From contig NC_079901.1 in assembly GCF_024868665.1 (NCBI RefSeq), positions 7,622,592 through 7,686,591 of the forward strand: DNA of 64,000 nt, read 5' to 3'. The translations under genes and the position numbers were made by a program. The notes under the pieces were generated by a model. The model made no database searches. It was not told where the DNA came from and saw nothing but the letters and a program-made list of their open reading frames with translations. The DNA is from Triplophysa rosa. Taxonomy: Eukaryota; Chordata; Actinopteri; Cypriniformes; Nemacheilidae. Of this stretch, positions 24,732 through 36,770 are shown piece after piece. Numbering within the stretch: the first letter of the stretch is position 1; every line of letters begins with the position of its first letter.

Positions 24732-27708
24732 CCTCCATCTGTTTTGCCGAAAGTGCTGTATCAGTGTTGGCTGTGATTTTGGTGGTTCAGCAGAGCAGAT
24801 TCGGGTCTCTGGGGTGTATACGGTTACAGTGAGTTGATCTGCCCTCCGCTCACCTCCCCAGATACGACATTTTCAACATCCCCATCTCTCCTCTCCTGCT
24901 TCAGAACGACATAGTGTTCCTGTAGCTCAACTGATCGAGTATTGCATAAATAACGCAAAGACCTATTTCAGAGGGTATGCAGATACTGATAAAGTTTAAG
25001 CCTTGGCTTGTATGCAGTGTCACTCGCTTTGGTGAAAAGCGTCAAATGTGTAAATGTAATTAGACCAAATCAAACTTTATCTGAGCTGCTATTGGTTGTT
25101 AGGGATGATACATCCACGGTTGCAGTCCAGATGCACTGCAAATAAAATGTCAGAGTCTAAATGACAGACAAACACTATGGGGCTGTTTACATGACACCGT
25201 GTTTAATTAAAAACTGAAAACGTTTTACTGTTCATTCAAACAGCGCTTTGAAGGACTGACAACAAAAAAATTTGAAAACTTTTTTCACTGTACAAGTGTT
25301 CGGAAATGAGGCTTTTTGACAATTATCGTCTCTGTGTAAACTACAAAAACGTAAATTTGTAAAAACAAAGTGACATCATCGAGGATGCATAATACAGTTT
25401 TTTCAATTTTGCAGATCCATATTAACGTGGAACGTTTTGACAATGTCTGAAAAACATTTCAAAGACGCACTTGTTTGTTTTTATTACATCGTTCTTCTGT
25501 AAACATACCCTATCCAACCAAAAGCATGAAGACCAACATATTTAATGGAGTAGGGCCCTTTTTCCTATGGAAAGCCTCGCCAAGAAAGAACTTGCTGATT
25601 TAGCAGCAAAGAGAGTAACAAAGGTTTTTTCCGTTCCTCTGTAAAGCAGGTGGCTAGAGTTATTTCATTTAAATGTAATACTTTAAGGCAATTTTCAAAA
25701 TAACCGTGGATTGCAACCTCACCAGTCACTGTTCCCTGTCAGATCATGTTGACTCTTAGCTAAAGTGACTTAATTGTATAAACAGTTAAGTAATTAAACT
25801 CCAGAGTCATTAACCAGCCGGCTAACAAACACTAACATGCTATGGCATCTGGACTAGAAAGGGTGGCAGAGTTCATACTGTCTGCTTAAGAGAGGTAGTG
25901 ATTGGTCATTCCACAGCCAGATAAAGACAAACAAACCAACTCAAGACCACGGTGCTCAATAAGTACAATGGGTGCTGTCACTGACCCAAACGTAAAAGAC
26001 TGAAAGCCCTTCAGAATGAGACCGACTGATAATATTCAAAAGACACAGGAGGGGCTACAAATCAAAGCCCGAGCCAAATTCAAATGAGCACAACAAGCCA
26101 ACTCCAACGCAAAATTTACAAACGCATTTAATCATGCAAATTAAAGTCAATACCGCAAGGGTTGTTTTATTCCCAGATTCATTTGCTGGACTTCCTACAG
26201 GAGCACGAACAAGCAGTTTGATGGACAAGAGAGAAACTATAGAAGTTACACACAACCAAATGGTCCAAAATTCACAATTCATATGATAGACACAACGGAC
26301 AAGTCAAAAAAGCGATGTTAAAATTAACGGTTGACATTGCTTCAAGTTGCAAACTGAATACTTTACAAATTCATGGGTCAAAAATAGCGTAGTACGACTC
26401 CGAAGCATACTAACAGGCTGACATGCAGCTCGTTCAACCTTTAAACACAAAGATCAAGCTGCACCACAAATGCAGATGGCCGCAAATATGGACCATAACC
26501 AAACACGGTTAGGATGAAACGGAAGGAAAGCTGGTCTCCGTTTGTGTGTTTCAGAACAACATGCTCCTTAATAAGAGAGCAAATGTTTTATTCATATGTG
26601 AACACATGCGGGGTAGATGACTCACACCCCATTCAATCACAACCATCGATGCAGGAAACGGGCGTACAGGCCCCATACACAAAAATTGCAAGCCGGCACA
26701 TATTCAGCCTCTCCACAAAATCTATCACATCCTGCAAAAGCAACAAAAGAAGCGACAAATCTCTGCGGTGCAGTTAAGGCCGAAATGGACTGCAGGCGTT
26801 CACGCTAAAGCGCCAAACGTAACCGTTTCTGCACATCTTTGATGGTGAAGAGTCTAAATTTGTGATGAGCCGAGCTGCAGGAGGTAACAGTGCCCGTCTA
26901 TCTCTCTCGTACAAAGCATCCGGATACGAGCGGGATAATTAGAGCCAATGCGGCACCCGGGAGATTTTGATGGATCATGTGAGCGGGGCTTGCCTCACAC
27001 GCTGCTATATTTGACTTACTCCCCATACAGCCCGTCCTGAAGGAAGACCTGAAACAGCAGACATGCTCAGGCATGACACAGAGGAAAGATAAGAGACACA
27101 GACAGATAGATTCACAGGAGCCATCGCATAGATAATACAGACAATAAAAAGCTCAAGGAAAACAAAAAACTAAAGACCAAAGAAAATTTGTTTGTCTGCT
27201 ATTACGTTGTTTGCTAGTTCGGTTTATTTTTATTAGGTGCGGAAATTTTGGATGCAAATTTTAAAAAAATAGAGTGAACGTAACTTGCAGTCCTTTGGTG
27301 TGGAAGATATAATAGTGATCTCCATAGTTATTTTTGGTTATAATTTTTGTTGTGTGAACAAACCTTTACTGCTTCTGTTGAAGTGAACAGAAATATGGAA
27401 ATACAAATAGACAGTTGATATAGCAAAAAAATACTTTTTCTTTTGCAAAGAAAAAAAGTTAAATTTTTCTATTGAAATTTTTATAATTTGGCTAAATAAA
27501 ATAAAAAAAGTAAACCATACACATAAATAAAAAAATGTCTGCAGAATTCAACTATTCAAATTGTCGTTTTTTGGAAACTTCAAGTACGGTTTGGTTGACA
27601 TTAGAAACTGTGAATTACAGAAATATGATAAAACTTGATTAGATGTGTTCAAAAATAATAAAATAATAACAAATGATAATGACAAATCTAAAGGCATACA
27701 GTTTTCCA
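24732..27708. other. Non-coding stretch, presumed aplp2 intron 1
   Basis: No gene was recognised. A non-repetitive, CpG-bearing block at about 26860-27010 (around GCGGGATAATTAGAGCC) looks unlike the surrounding intron and could be a conserved element, but this is only an impression from composition. Confidence 0.35.
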
Positions 27709-27716
27709 CAATATAC

Positions 27717-28166
27717 CAGGGATTTTCAAACTGGGGTCCAGGGACCCCCAGGGGGCCTCCAAAAGGTTACAAGAGTTCCCCAGAAAATTACAGGAAAAAA
27801 TACAGCAAAATTTGTAAAAGTCTACTAAACATTTATTGTTTCATTTCTAAGTGTTTAACTGCTTTTGCATATAATGCATAGAATTTATATCTTTGCTACA
27901 GAAAGTTGCTACAGTACAAATACAATTGAATTGAAAATCTTCAGGGTTAAATACATCCAACAAGTGTAACCAACTATTTAAGTTAGATAACAATATGTTT
28001 TTGTAATATATGTCTTTATATCATCACATGTACTATTTATTCTAGTTTAAATGTTTCTATAAAAAGTTTGACACATAAAACATTATAGATGGAAGTATTT
28101 TATAAAGAGGGTTGCTCAAAAAGTTAATCTTATTTGGGGATCCTTGGCAAAGTTTGAAAACCCCTG
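27717..28166. mobile_element. hAT (Charlie-like ends) MITE, 450 bp
   Basis: The left end CAGGGATTTTCAAACT and the inverse of the right end CAGGGGTTTTCAAACT match except at one position. This is the terminal pattern of Charlie-like hAT elements. Flanking 8-mers CAATATAC and CAGTATAT agree at six of eight bases, fitting an old duplication. It has no transposase. Confidence 0.75.
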
Positions 28167-29224
28167 CAGTATATATTATCATATAAAAAAATGGAGTTGT
28201 TAAAATGATCCCTGCTGTTTGTTGTTAGTGATTTAGGGCAGGACTGCAGTTACTGTGCTGATAAGCCAGGAAGTGTGTCAGTGACTAATGCACAGCTCAT
28301 ATCTTGGCTTACACAAACCAGGGTGCGGCTTTCAAGGTGTGCTTGAATCGAGCGCATGCATCATATCAGTAATGGAAGGGTGGAGCATCCTTTGCAGGCT
28401 AGCCCGTTTCCTTCTCTTCTGCCGAGGACAGAGTGTGTCTTACAGCTAAGAGGATTTGTGATGAGACTTGTAAAATAATTGAAAGTTTCTCTCTAAGCTC
28501 TCAGCCCTAAAGGACGAGCATTGGGACGGAGTTAACACATCTCAGGCTTCAGGAAACAGGAAGCTGACAGAACCAATCGCAGACGAGCACCAAACCAACA
28601 ATAGAGCGCTGCGCTGACATACCTTTAAATTCACGTTTGTTTACCGAGATCACGATTTGAATAGCATTTGAAAAGAAACGCAAACAGAGCTAAACAAGAA
28701 CCACAATGAACACTAGCCGAGCAGAAAATGTGAGGAAAAAGTTGAGTTTATAAAACAAGTAGGACTTCACAATGGCTCAGGAAAAACGCCACCACAGGAA
28801 GGAGCTTAGCATCCGGAGAAGTGCACAATAAAGCAATTACCGTCTGATCTCCAGCCTGTCATTGTATCTGATAAACACATGCATCTATGTCCCAATCAGG
28901 TCCTTGTGGCGGTCAAGCTGCTTGCACCTATTCAAAGCTGACAATAGCCCCTCACCCGCATTCATTCATCACTCCTGGGGTGAGCGTGCTATTAAAAGCC
29001 CTCCTAACACATCCACACAATGAAGTCTGTATACAAATGGCTTGTGTGGCAAAGGGTGCAGACGCCATCAGCCCTGCAAACAAACCACACACACACTCAA
29101 TTCTGTTTTATCCGGGTAACCAAACACGGGGGTGACGAAAAAAGACAGAGACTTAGAGCTTTGACATGTACGTGTGTAATACAGTATGTCAGGCCTGCTC
29201 GAGCAAACTCCAACTGAAACATCA
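28167..29224. other. Non-coding stretch, presumed aplp2 intron 1
   Basis: I see nothing beyond ordinary intron sequence here. Confidence 0.35.
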
Positions 29225-29482
29225 GAGATAGTTCACCTAAAAATAAAGGAAATTCTTTCATTATTTACTCACCTTCATGACTTTCTTACTTCTGCAGATC
29301 ACAAAAGATGATATTTTGAAGAACGTTGATAACCAAACAACATTGACCCCCATCGACGTCCACTGCCACTGAGACATTTCTCAAAATATCTTCTTTTGTG
29401 TTCCACAGAAGATTCATATACAGGTTTTGAATGACATGAGGGTGAATAAATGATGCCATTTTTGGCCGAACTCTCTCTTTAA
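29225..29482. repeat. Cyprinid AGTTCACCC/TTTAA repeat, copy 3
   Basis: It begins AGATAGTTCACCTAAAAATA, with CATTATTTACTCACCTTCAT. It includes GATAACCAAACAACATTGAC, TCAAAATATCTTCTTTTGTG and ATGACATGAGGGTGAATAAA, and ends CTTTAA. Confidence 0.85.
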
Positions 29483-30174
29483 GTAAGTAAACAGAATACA
29501 TTTTAATCTCATGACTTGAAAAGCTTCTTTTTTCAATGCCGACCTTGAAATGCATCATTAAAAGAGCCCGGAGTCACAACATGGGAGACAGAGCTGCTAG
29601 ACTGAGTAACCAGAGCAAGGTGAGCCCTCCAGCACACTAGAATGAAATCACAACACTTTGTTTACCATCTCTGAGGCTCTCAGAAAAACACAAAGTCTTC
29701 CAGCTGCCCACAGAAACAAATTTACAGGCTCAGTTTTCTCTTATTAAAATGGCTGTTTGAGACTATATTCATAATTTTACAGTTATCAGAGTCTGAATTT
29801 GAGAAGGAATTGGGAGAACAATGAGATTGTGCTGGTATAGCAGTGTGAACAGAACAGAGTACACAGAACTTTGTGTTTACATGTGTTCAGAAAAATTCCA
29901 TCACTTATATGCTGGTATACGCCAGAGCTTGTGCCGTAAAATTCGAGCAAGCCCAGTTTTGCATTAGCTGGCAGCATGCTGTATCAGCAAGATTTGTGTT
30001 TTGTGATGGGCAGTTTAATCCATTTACGCTTCAGAACAATTCGAATAAACTAAAAGTTCAAGAGAAATTATCACTTTATGTCTGATTAACATTTCTTTAA
30101 TATTCACCTTTAACAAGAAAAAAATACCAGTTAAAATACTAGTTATTGCGCCAGCTGCTTAAAAAATTAAAAAT
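29483..30174. other. Non-coding stretch, presumed aplp2 intron 1
   Basis: I see no gene and no mobile element. Confidence 0.35.
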
Positions 30175-30424
30175 GTATTCATTATTTATTCACCCTCATG
30201 TGATTCAAAACATGTTTATGACTCTTTCTTCTGTGGAAGACAAAAGAAGACATTTTGAGAAATGTCTCAGTGGTTTCGTGTTCATACAATGAAGTCAATG
30301 GGCGTCTATGGTGTTTGGTTACCAACGTTCTACGAAATATCTTTTGTGTTCTGCAGAGGAAAAAAGTCGTAAAGGTTTGAAATGACATAAGAATGAATAA
30401 ATGAAGGGTGAACTATCCCTTTAA
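30175..30424. repeat. Cyprinid AGTTCACCC/TTTAA repeat, copy 4
   Basis: It contains TTTATTCACCCTCATGTGAT, GAGAAATGTCTCAGTGGTTT, GGTTACCAACGTTCTACGAA and ATATCTTTTGTGTTCTGCAG, and ends GTGAACTATCCCTTTAA. Confidence 0.85.
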
Positions 30425-30779
30425 CGTTCAGGTTTAATAGCATTTTTGTACTCCGATGGGTCGCCACTTGACGTCCAATATAAAACGTGTGTCCTGAAGC
30501 ACAACCAGCTTGAAAACAGTCACGTAAAGACCACCTATAGACGGTTTCATCAGTCGCACGCACCTGGCTTAAAGTTAACTTCCGGTCTGTGTTTGATGAT
30601 CGGTTTGGCTAGTGGCTAATAATATAACTATTCATATTTTATTTGATTTATATTCATATCAATTTCTAATTATATTTTATTTTATAATAATTGTATTAAA
30701 TAAACAATCAGTTGATTTTTATTGTACATTGATTTTATTAAATAAACAATTTGAATGGGTCGTGTAACTTTGACGCATT

Positions 30780-31828
30780 TAAAGTGATACTTCACCTAAA
30801 AATGAAAATTCTGTCATCGTTTACTCACCTTCGAGTTGTTCCAGTAGGGATGCACCGATACCAGTATCGGTATCGGCCGATACCAAGCTCATGTACTCGT
30901 ACTGGTAATGACACACCGATACCAAAGACCAATACCTCACGTGACATACATAGAGCCCTATGATTTCCGCAATGCGGAAAACGCGGACGGAATCGAGGAA
31001 TCCAGGCATTTCCTAACAAGAAATTAGCGCTGAACAGCTAACAGCTAACGTAACAGTTAACGAAATATTCAGATACTGTTTAAATATGTATTCTGCTTGT
31101 TTTGCGTTACCGTATGTGAAAGAGTGGTGCGGTTGCGTGTACTGAAAGCATTGTGCTTGTGGAGCTTTTAGCGCCAGCGTTTCACTGCACGAGGACACGA
31201 ACACATAAACAAACACCATTTGCGGCGATCCGTCAAAATAAAAGTCCGGTTGACTTGAACAAGTTATAATACACTCACATTTTACCACACCACCCCCCTT
31301 AAATTTTAAAAGAGTATATTGTTTACTACAGCAAACTGAAGTAAATGTGCTAGTAAAATTGTGCTACTTATCATAAAAAATAGAACTTGATTAAAAAAAA
31401 TAGTACTTAAATTTAAGTAGACCTAAAAACAAAAGAAAAAAGAAAATGTACCAGTAATATACTGGTTTATTAACATTATTGTACATTATACAGGCATCGG
31501 TTATAGGTATCGGTATCGATGAGAACCAGAAAAAAATATCGGTACTCGTACTCGGTCTTTAAAAAATGGTATCGGTGCATCCCTACAAATGTGTATACAT
31601 TTCTTTGTTCTGATGAACACAGAGAAAGATATTTGGAAGAATGCTTATAACCAAACAGATCTCAACACCCATTGACTCCCATAGTAGGAAATTTTTCTTT
31701 ATCATTTGTTTTGTTCTGTTGAACACAAAAGAAGACATTTTGAAGAATGTAGGACAGCGAACAGTTCTGGGGCACTTTTGACTACCACTGTTTTTTTCCT
31801 ACCATTTTTGGGTGAAGTATACCTTTAA
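30780..31828. repeat. Cyprinid AGTTCACCC/TTTAA repeat, copy 5, split by a hAT
   Basis: The left part (30780-30843) runs AAAGTGATACTTCACCTAAA to CACCTTCGAGTTGTTCC. The right part (about 31587-31828) continues with TTTCTTTGTTCTGATGAACA and ends GGGTGAAGTATACCTTTAA. The two parts join in the correct order once the hAT at 30845-31585 is removed, so the repeat was there first. Confidence 0.75.
30845..31585. mobile_element. hAT-like element inserted in repeat copy 5
   Basis: The ends are TAGGGATGCACCGATACC and GGTATCGGTGCATCCCTA, exact inverted copies, each followed inward by further ATCGGTATCGG and GTACTCGTACT pairs. I could not find a convincing 8-base target duplication (TGTTCCAG on the left, CAAATGTG on the right), so it has decayed or the ends are off by a base or two. 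Internal sequence GTCAAAATAAAAGTCC is shared with the hAT-like element at 17.6 kb. It has no transposase. Confidence 0.75.
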
Positions 31829-34171
31829 GTTTAGCCAAGTAACGGTTCTTCTACTGGTAACCAAAAACAATACTGGCTAGACATTCTTTTAATTGCGAGC
31901 TAATGTAATTTATTTGTTATTTATTTTGCTTGTTATCAGAAATAATCTCTACAGGGACTATATTGTTGCTTTGAAACCGTCTATTATAAAATGAAACGAG
32001 GACACTGGCACAGCCAAGGAAACAAAACGCTAAATCCAAGCTCACATCAGCAGCACCTCACAGAGAGCTCACGGCAGAGAACCAACACTCATCACACAGT
32101 CTGCTTTTAACACATTCTCTTCTCCAACTAAATTACACAACACCTGGCAAACGAAAGAGGTAATCATTTCCATCTCAGGTGAATAAAAAAACAGGGTGCT
32201 TTGAAATACGCAGGTTTCTTCTGCAGTTTACACTTCGATTACTCCGGGCTGCGCAGCACCCCTGCAGAACTTCCCCGGTCATCAGGTCTGAGGTCAAGGA
32301 GACTCACCAGCGCAGCATCACACTCCTCCTCAACCTACGCACCTCTCAGCCTGCACACGCTCCTAAAACAACATTTTACCATTGTAATCTTACACCCGAG
32401 AAGGTATCAGGTAAACGCAATCTGAGATACAAGTAGTCAAACGCTTAACAATGAGAAAAGCTGTAATAACAGAAATACAATAGGGTCAGAATATTGATCT
32501 GAACGTAAAAGGATTCTTTGACTTTCCCTTGTAATGCAAATCCAGAAGCATCGCCACACCTCCCGAGTAATCGTGACAGTGAGTCAGACGCATTTTCTTT
32601 CTCTCTAAATGCATCAATTAGCCAAGTACATCAAGCGATTATTTCATAATATATGTCAGCGCATTGATCTCATTATAAAGAATTATTTCATAATAATCTG
32701 AATCCTGCCTGCAGGCTGAGCTCAGCTGACATCTTACTGGGTGAACGTGCCATCAGAGAGAAGAGTTACATTCAAACTAATGTAAAAGCACAAGAAAAGT
32801 CTCCAGGAGTGCAGGTGAGGTACCTTAAAAAGACAGGTCCCTCCCTGTAGGACCATCAAGGGAAGATGTGTGAGCGTGCGAAAACTAACAGCTCATAAAT
32901 GTACTCTCTAAATGAGTAGAATAAAGATTTATACCAACAAATAAGACAACTACGCAACCCTGGGTCGTATTTTATTATGTGCATTCACTCAACTATCTTT
33001 TATATCAAATATATTTTGTTATCAAATATTTCATGCCCTCGGTTTGAGATGTTCATCTTTTTTATAGCCTATCTATTGTTTTATTATTTTAACAAAGCAA
33101 ATGTACTAACCAGCGTCTCAAGCCTCTAAAAAAGGATAATTCACCCAAAAATAAAAATTCTGTCATCATTTACTGTTTCAAACCTATATAAATGTCTTAG
33201 TTCTGTTAAACACAAAGAAAGACATTTGTAAGAACGTTAGCAATTTTCAGCTCTGTGACATCATACCACATACCATCCACTGTTGTTCTGTTGAACACAA
33301 AGTGAGACATTTTGAAGAATTTAGGAACACAAAAGTTCTGGGGCACCTTTGACTAACATTTAATTTTTCCTACCATGGCAGTCAATGATTTCACAGAATT
33401 GAAAATGGCTAACATTCTTCCAAATATCTTTCTCTGTACTCATCAGAACAAAGTAATTTATACAGGTATGAAATGACATGAGGGTGAGCAAACGATGACA
33501 GACTGTTCATTTTTGGGTGAACTATCACTTAAACAATTTCTGCAGAGTAATCAAGGAAAGGTGTGTAAGCTTTTCAAACGTGAGATTCCAGCTTTGATTC
33601 AGATCCCAACCTTAATAAAATAAAAAGAAATTTTCCAAAGAAATTCTGGGCCTCCTTTAAAGTTTAATGGGGTCAAAAAAAGAGGATTTGAAGCAGCTAG
33701 GTTTTGAGAAAGTGCTCTATCTTGAGAGGCACGCGTTCAAGGACTTCAAACAAAATCAATTGCAGTTTTCCCATTCAATAGCACATAAACGCCAGATATA
33801 AACACAAAAGACAAGAGGACAGCTAAACATTTAATCCTCACTGCTCAGCTTAAGACAATTATCCATTTACTCCATCAAGGTTTAATACTAAATACACATT
33901 GGCGATTACTCTAAGGTTCTAAATGATATGTTTTTATTATATCCCACCCAGCTGATATAGCAAATCACACATAAGGGACATGGACACTTTGTAGTTTCTG
34001 TTTAGCCTAATGGCTTTACAGATTTGTACTTATACATGTCATTATTATTAGTCTTGGATTTAACCATATACAATGAAGTAGGACAAATGTCAGTAGACAA
34101 ATACCAGTGTACAAAGTATCAGAAAATCGGAGAATTACGCCACATGAGAGGTTGAGATAATGCGTACAGAC
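31829..34171 (-). other. aplp2: aplp2 intron 1, exon-proximal part
   Basis: This is intron sequence next to the first aplp2 exon, including repeat copy 6 (33128-33532). No further exon was seen. Confidence 0.5.
33128..33532. repeat. Cyprinid AGTTCACCC/TTTAA repeat, copy 6 (full palindrome)
   Basis: It begins AAAGGATAATTCACCCAAAA and ends TTTTGGGTGAACTATCACTT followed by AA. At about 400 bp this is one of the two most complete copies, with both inverted ends present. Confidence 0.85.
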
Positions 34172-34249
34172 CTCAATGTATCCGGCCAGGCTGGGCACTG
34201 CGATGGCCAGAATAAGCACAGACACGGCGGGGACTAAACCCATCTTCAT
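34172..34249 (-). CDS. aplp2: Amyloid beta precursor-like protein 2, exon 1 (signal peptide)
   Basis: The 26 codons from the ATG at 34249 give a start (MKMG), a hydrophobic signal-peptide core (VSVLILAIAVPSL) and AGYIE, then a GT donor (GAG|GTCTGT). The end AGYIE matches the end of the first exon of vertebrate APLP2, whose protein continues into the E1 domain. The product would be a single-pass membrane glycoprotein of the APP family, cut by secretases and acting in adhesion and synapse function. The second ATG (codon 3) is an alternative start. The donor is weaker than consensus. No exon 2 is visible in the 34 kb to the window start, so intron 1 is very long. Neighbourhood supports the call: human APLP2 lies next to ST14. 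What else it could be: another secreted protein, because only 26 residues are available. Confidence 0.7.
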
Positions 34250-34510
34250 CGGCTGATCTCTGATGACACACCGCTCAATTTATCCGCCTCTGGACTGTTA
34301 AAAGCTGCTATTAACCTGAAAAGAGCTCGGTAAATGATCCTCGAGTACTTGCTCTGTCTCTCGTGTTTTTCCCACTGTGAGATGATCCTGCACGCGCGTG
34401 AGGAATGTAGCGCGTATGTCTCCGCCTGCCGCAGGTTCAGCTCGAGCGCTAAAAAAAGGATCAAGCGCGCCACCGACAGTCCGAAGCGGGACCTACCGGA
34501 AATGAGGTCA
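34250..34510 (-). promoter_or_regulatory. aplp2: Probable aplp2 promoter and 5' UTR
   Basis: Upstream of the aplp2 ATG the sequence becomes CpG-dense at about 34390-34500 (GCACGCGCGTGAGG, GTAGCGCGTATG, CAAGCGCGCCACCGAC) within AT-rich surroundings. A TTCCGG (ETS-like) core, read on the minus strand, lies near 34497. No TATA box is evident. A CpG promoter fits a widely expressed gene such as aplp2. The transcription start cannot be placed from sequence alone. Confidence 0.5.
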
Positions 34511-35482
34511 TCGTGCTGTCATACAAATAAGAACAATTTTAATTGCAAAAAAATACATTTTATTGCAACTATTAAAACACGTTTACTGCAACTAGTTGAG
34601 GCTCTGTTACGAAACTTATATATATAAACAATTAACAGTTTTCTTTTTACATTTAATGTATTGTCTTCATGTTTTTTGTCTTGTTTTTTTATGTATGAAA
34701 TAGATATATATTTGTATATTTATATTTTGGTGGCAGATTCTTATACAAAAACACTGTAACAATGACAATATTAACTGGTTAACATTATATGATAATATAA
34801 GATTTTTCTTCACAATTTAGGGCCAGCTGACTGAAATTTCTCAAGACCTTAAAATCTGTATGCTTGTGTTTATAAAATAAAATAAAATAAAAATTGAAAT
34901 ACATGACTTCAACTCCATGATGAAAAGCAGAGTCTATAAAACGTTAGAAAAACACTGTTGGTTCAACTTAAAAACTATTTTTACCTGGTTGCACCAACAT
35001 ATTGAGTAAATTCAACTTAAAACATAAGTTAACACAACGATTTAACTAATACTGTTAAGTTGAATTAACTGAAATTTTTTTGGTTTATTTTTTTCTTTAG
35101 TCTTAACATAATTTCTAATGTTACCTTTATGTTTTTATAGTGTTGATGGCTTAACTATTATTCTAAAGTGTGGGAAAAAGTTAGTTACCCATAACTTTAG
35201 TACTGCCCCAATGTTCCACGCAAAAGACCTATATGTATTAAAATGGTTAGGTTTATTTATAAACAATTTGAACAAATATAGCAGCAATCCAAATTTTCCA
35301 ATTTGTTTTTTCTTTTTGTTGTTGCTTAAAACCAAAGAAAAAAATGTGTTTATCTGTGTTCAAATCTGTGTCCTAACATTACTCGATTCACAGTGGTAAG
35401 CTTTATGCTTATTTATGTGATGTCAGCTTATACATTTATAACCAGGGTTGGATAAAGGGACCTGAGGTGAAATCATGCATGA
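34511..35482. other. Intergenic, aplp2 to st14 (first part)
   Basis: AT-rich sequence with a pair of AACTTAAAA/TTAAGTTGAATT inverted motifs near 34970-35070, probably the remains of a small DNA element. No gene. Confidence 0.35.
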
Positions 35483-35490
35483 CCTCCATC

Positions 35491-36762
35491 CAGTGTTGGG
35501 AGTAACGCATTACAAAAGTATCGACATTACATTAATGTATTAGTTTTTGCTGCAACGCAGTAATATAACGCATTACTAATAACATTTGGGTAATGTTATA
35601 CCCGTTACAATCTCAGTAACGCGCGTTACAACAACGTATTTTCCCCCGGAATTTTTTTTATAATTTACCAACACATTCCATTCCCAGAAAAAAAATACTA
35701 TGATACTATTTCCTGTTACTGAAATCCGATGGTTGAAATGAATGCAACGGATTCTATAAAAGAGTAGAAACAAAACGAAAGTAAGTAGAAAGAGGTTCTG
35801 CGTTTGCATTACAGTGGGCTCTACCTCTACCATAATTCACCAGATGGCCGTTTGTCTACTTTTGCGATTCTGACAGCGGTCGTTAGTTAAATTGTGCCAT
35901 GAGCCTTCTCTGTGCCTCTTATATTTGAGGCTCCATACATTTCACTCGAGTATTTAAACGCGTATGAAAACGCCGACTGTGAGCACTCGTTAACGCATGC
36001 ATATTGTTTGCCTTGATGTCCGCCTATAAGTATTGTCAAACTAGTATTAGTTTCGCAGACAGTTTGTTTGATTACCATTTTTATATTGTGGTAGTCCATG
36101 GATATGAGCTGATACAGACATTGACACTCACAAAATCATAAAGTATTCATTCCTGAATTGTTTTTAGGCATTGTAGACAGACATGCGGTTGTAGCCTACA
36201 GGTATTTGCCGATTTGTTGATGCGGTATTTGTCCCGCCCCTCCTGCGCTATGATTGGATGGCCGAGTAAAAAGTGACAGATGAGCACAATCATTCTGCAT
36301 TAACACATCGCCCTCCATTGGATGTACAATGAGCAGCAATAAACTATATTTTACCATTTTAGAATGCATACACTGCTGAAAATTGATAGAAATCATCATA
36401 AATTCTACTGGATGTAATGGCTATGATGGGAATTTTATTGGTTGTAATGTAAACGAAAGTCTCTACTGGTATGTGTTGGGTTCTGTTGACGAGACCATAA
36501 AATCGTACTCAAATAATGTCCAAAACACACTACAAAAAGGTATTTAATAAACCCAAACCATTAGTATTTCTGTGGTGTTTTTTTTTTCAGCAGGGTAGTC
36601 ATACTTTTGTGGTTATTTTGATCAAAGTAACTCAAAAGTAACGCAACAGTAGTGTAACGCATTGTAATTCAAGTAATATTGTAATATGACTAATTACTTT
36701 TAAGCGACAGTAACTAGTAATATATAATTTATTACATTTTGGAGGTAACTTGCCCAACACTG
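35491..36762. mobile_element. hAT-like element, 1.27 kb, exact 8-bp TSD
   Basis: The ends CAGTGTTGGG and CCCAACACTG are exact inverted copies, followed inward by AGTAAC and GTAACTT. The target duplication CCTCCATC is exact (35483-35490 and 36763-36770). Internal open frames are short and unrecognised, so it is non-autonomous or decayed. It lies about 1.2 kb upstream of the aplp2 start, in the interval between the divergent aplp2 and st14. Confidence 0.9.
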
Positions 36763-36770
36763 CCTCCATC

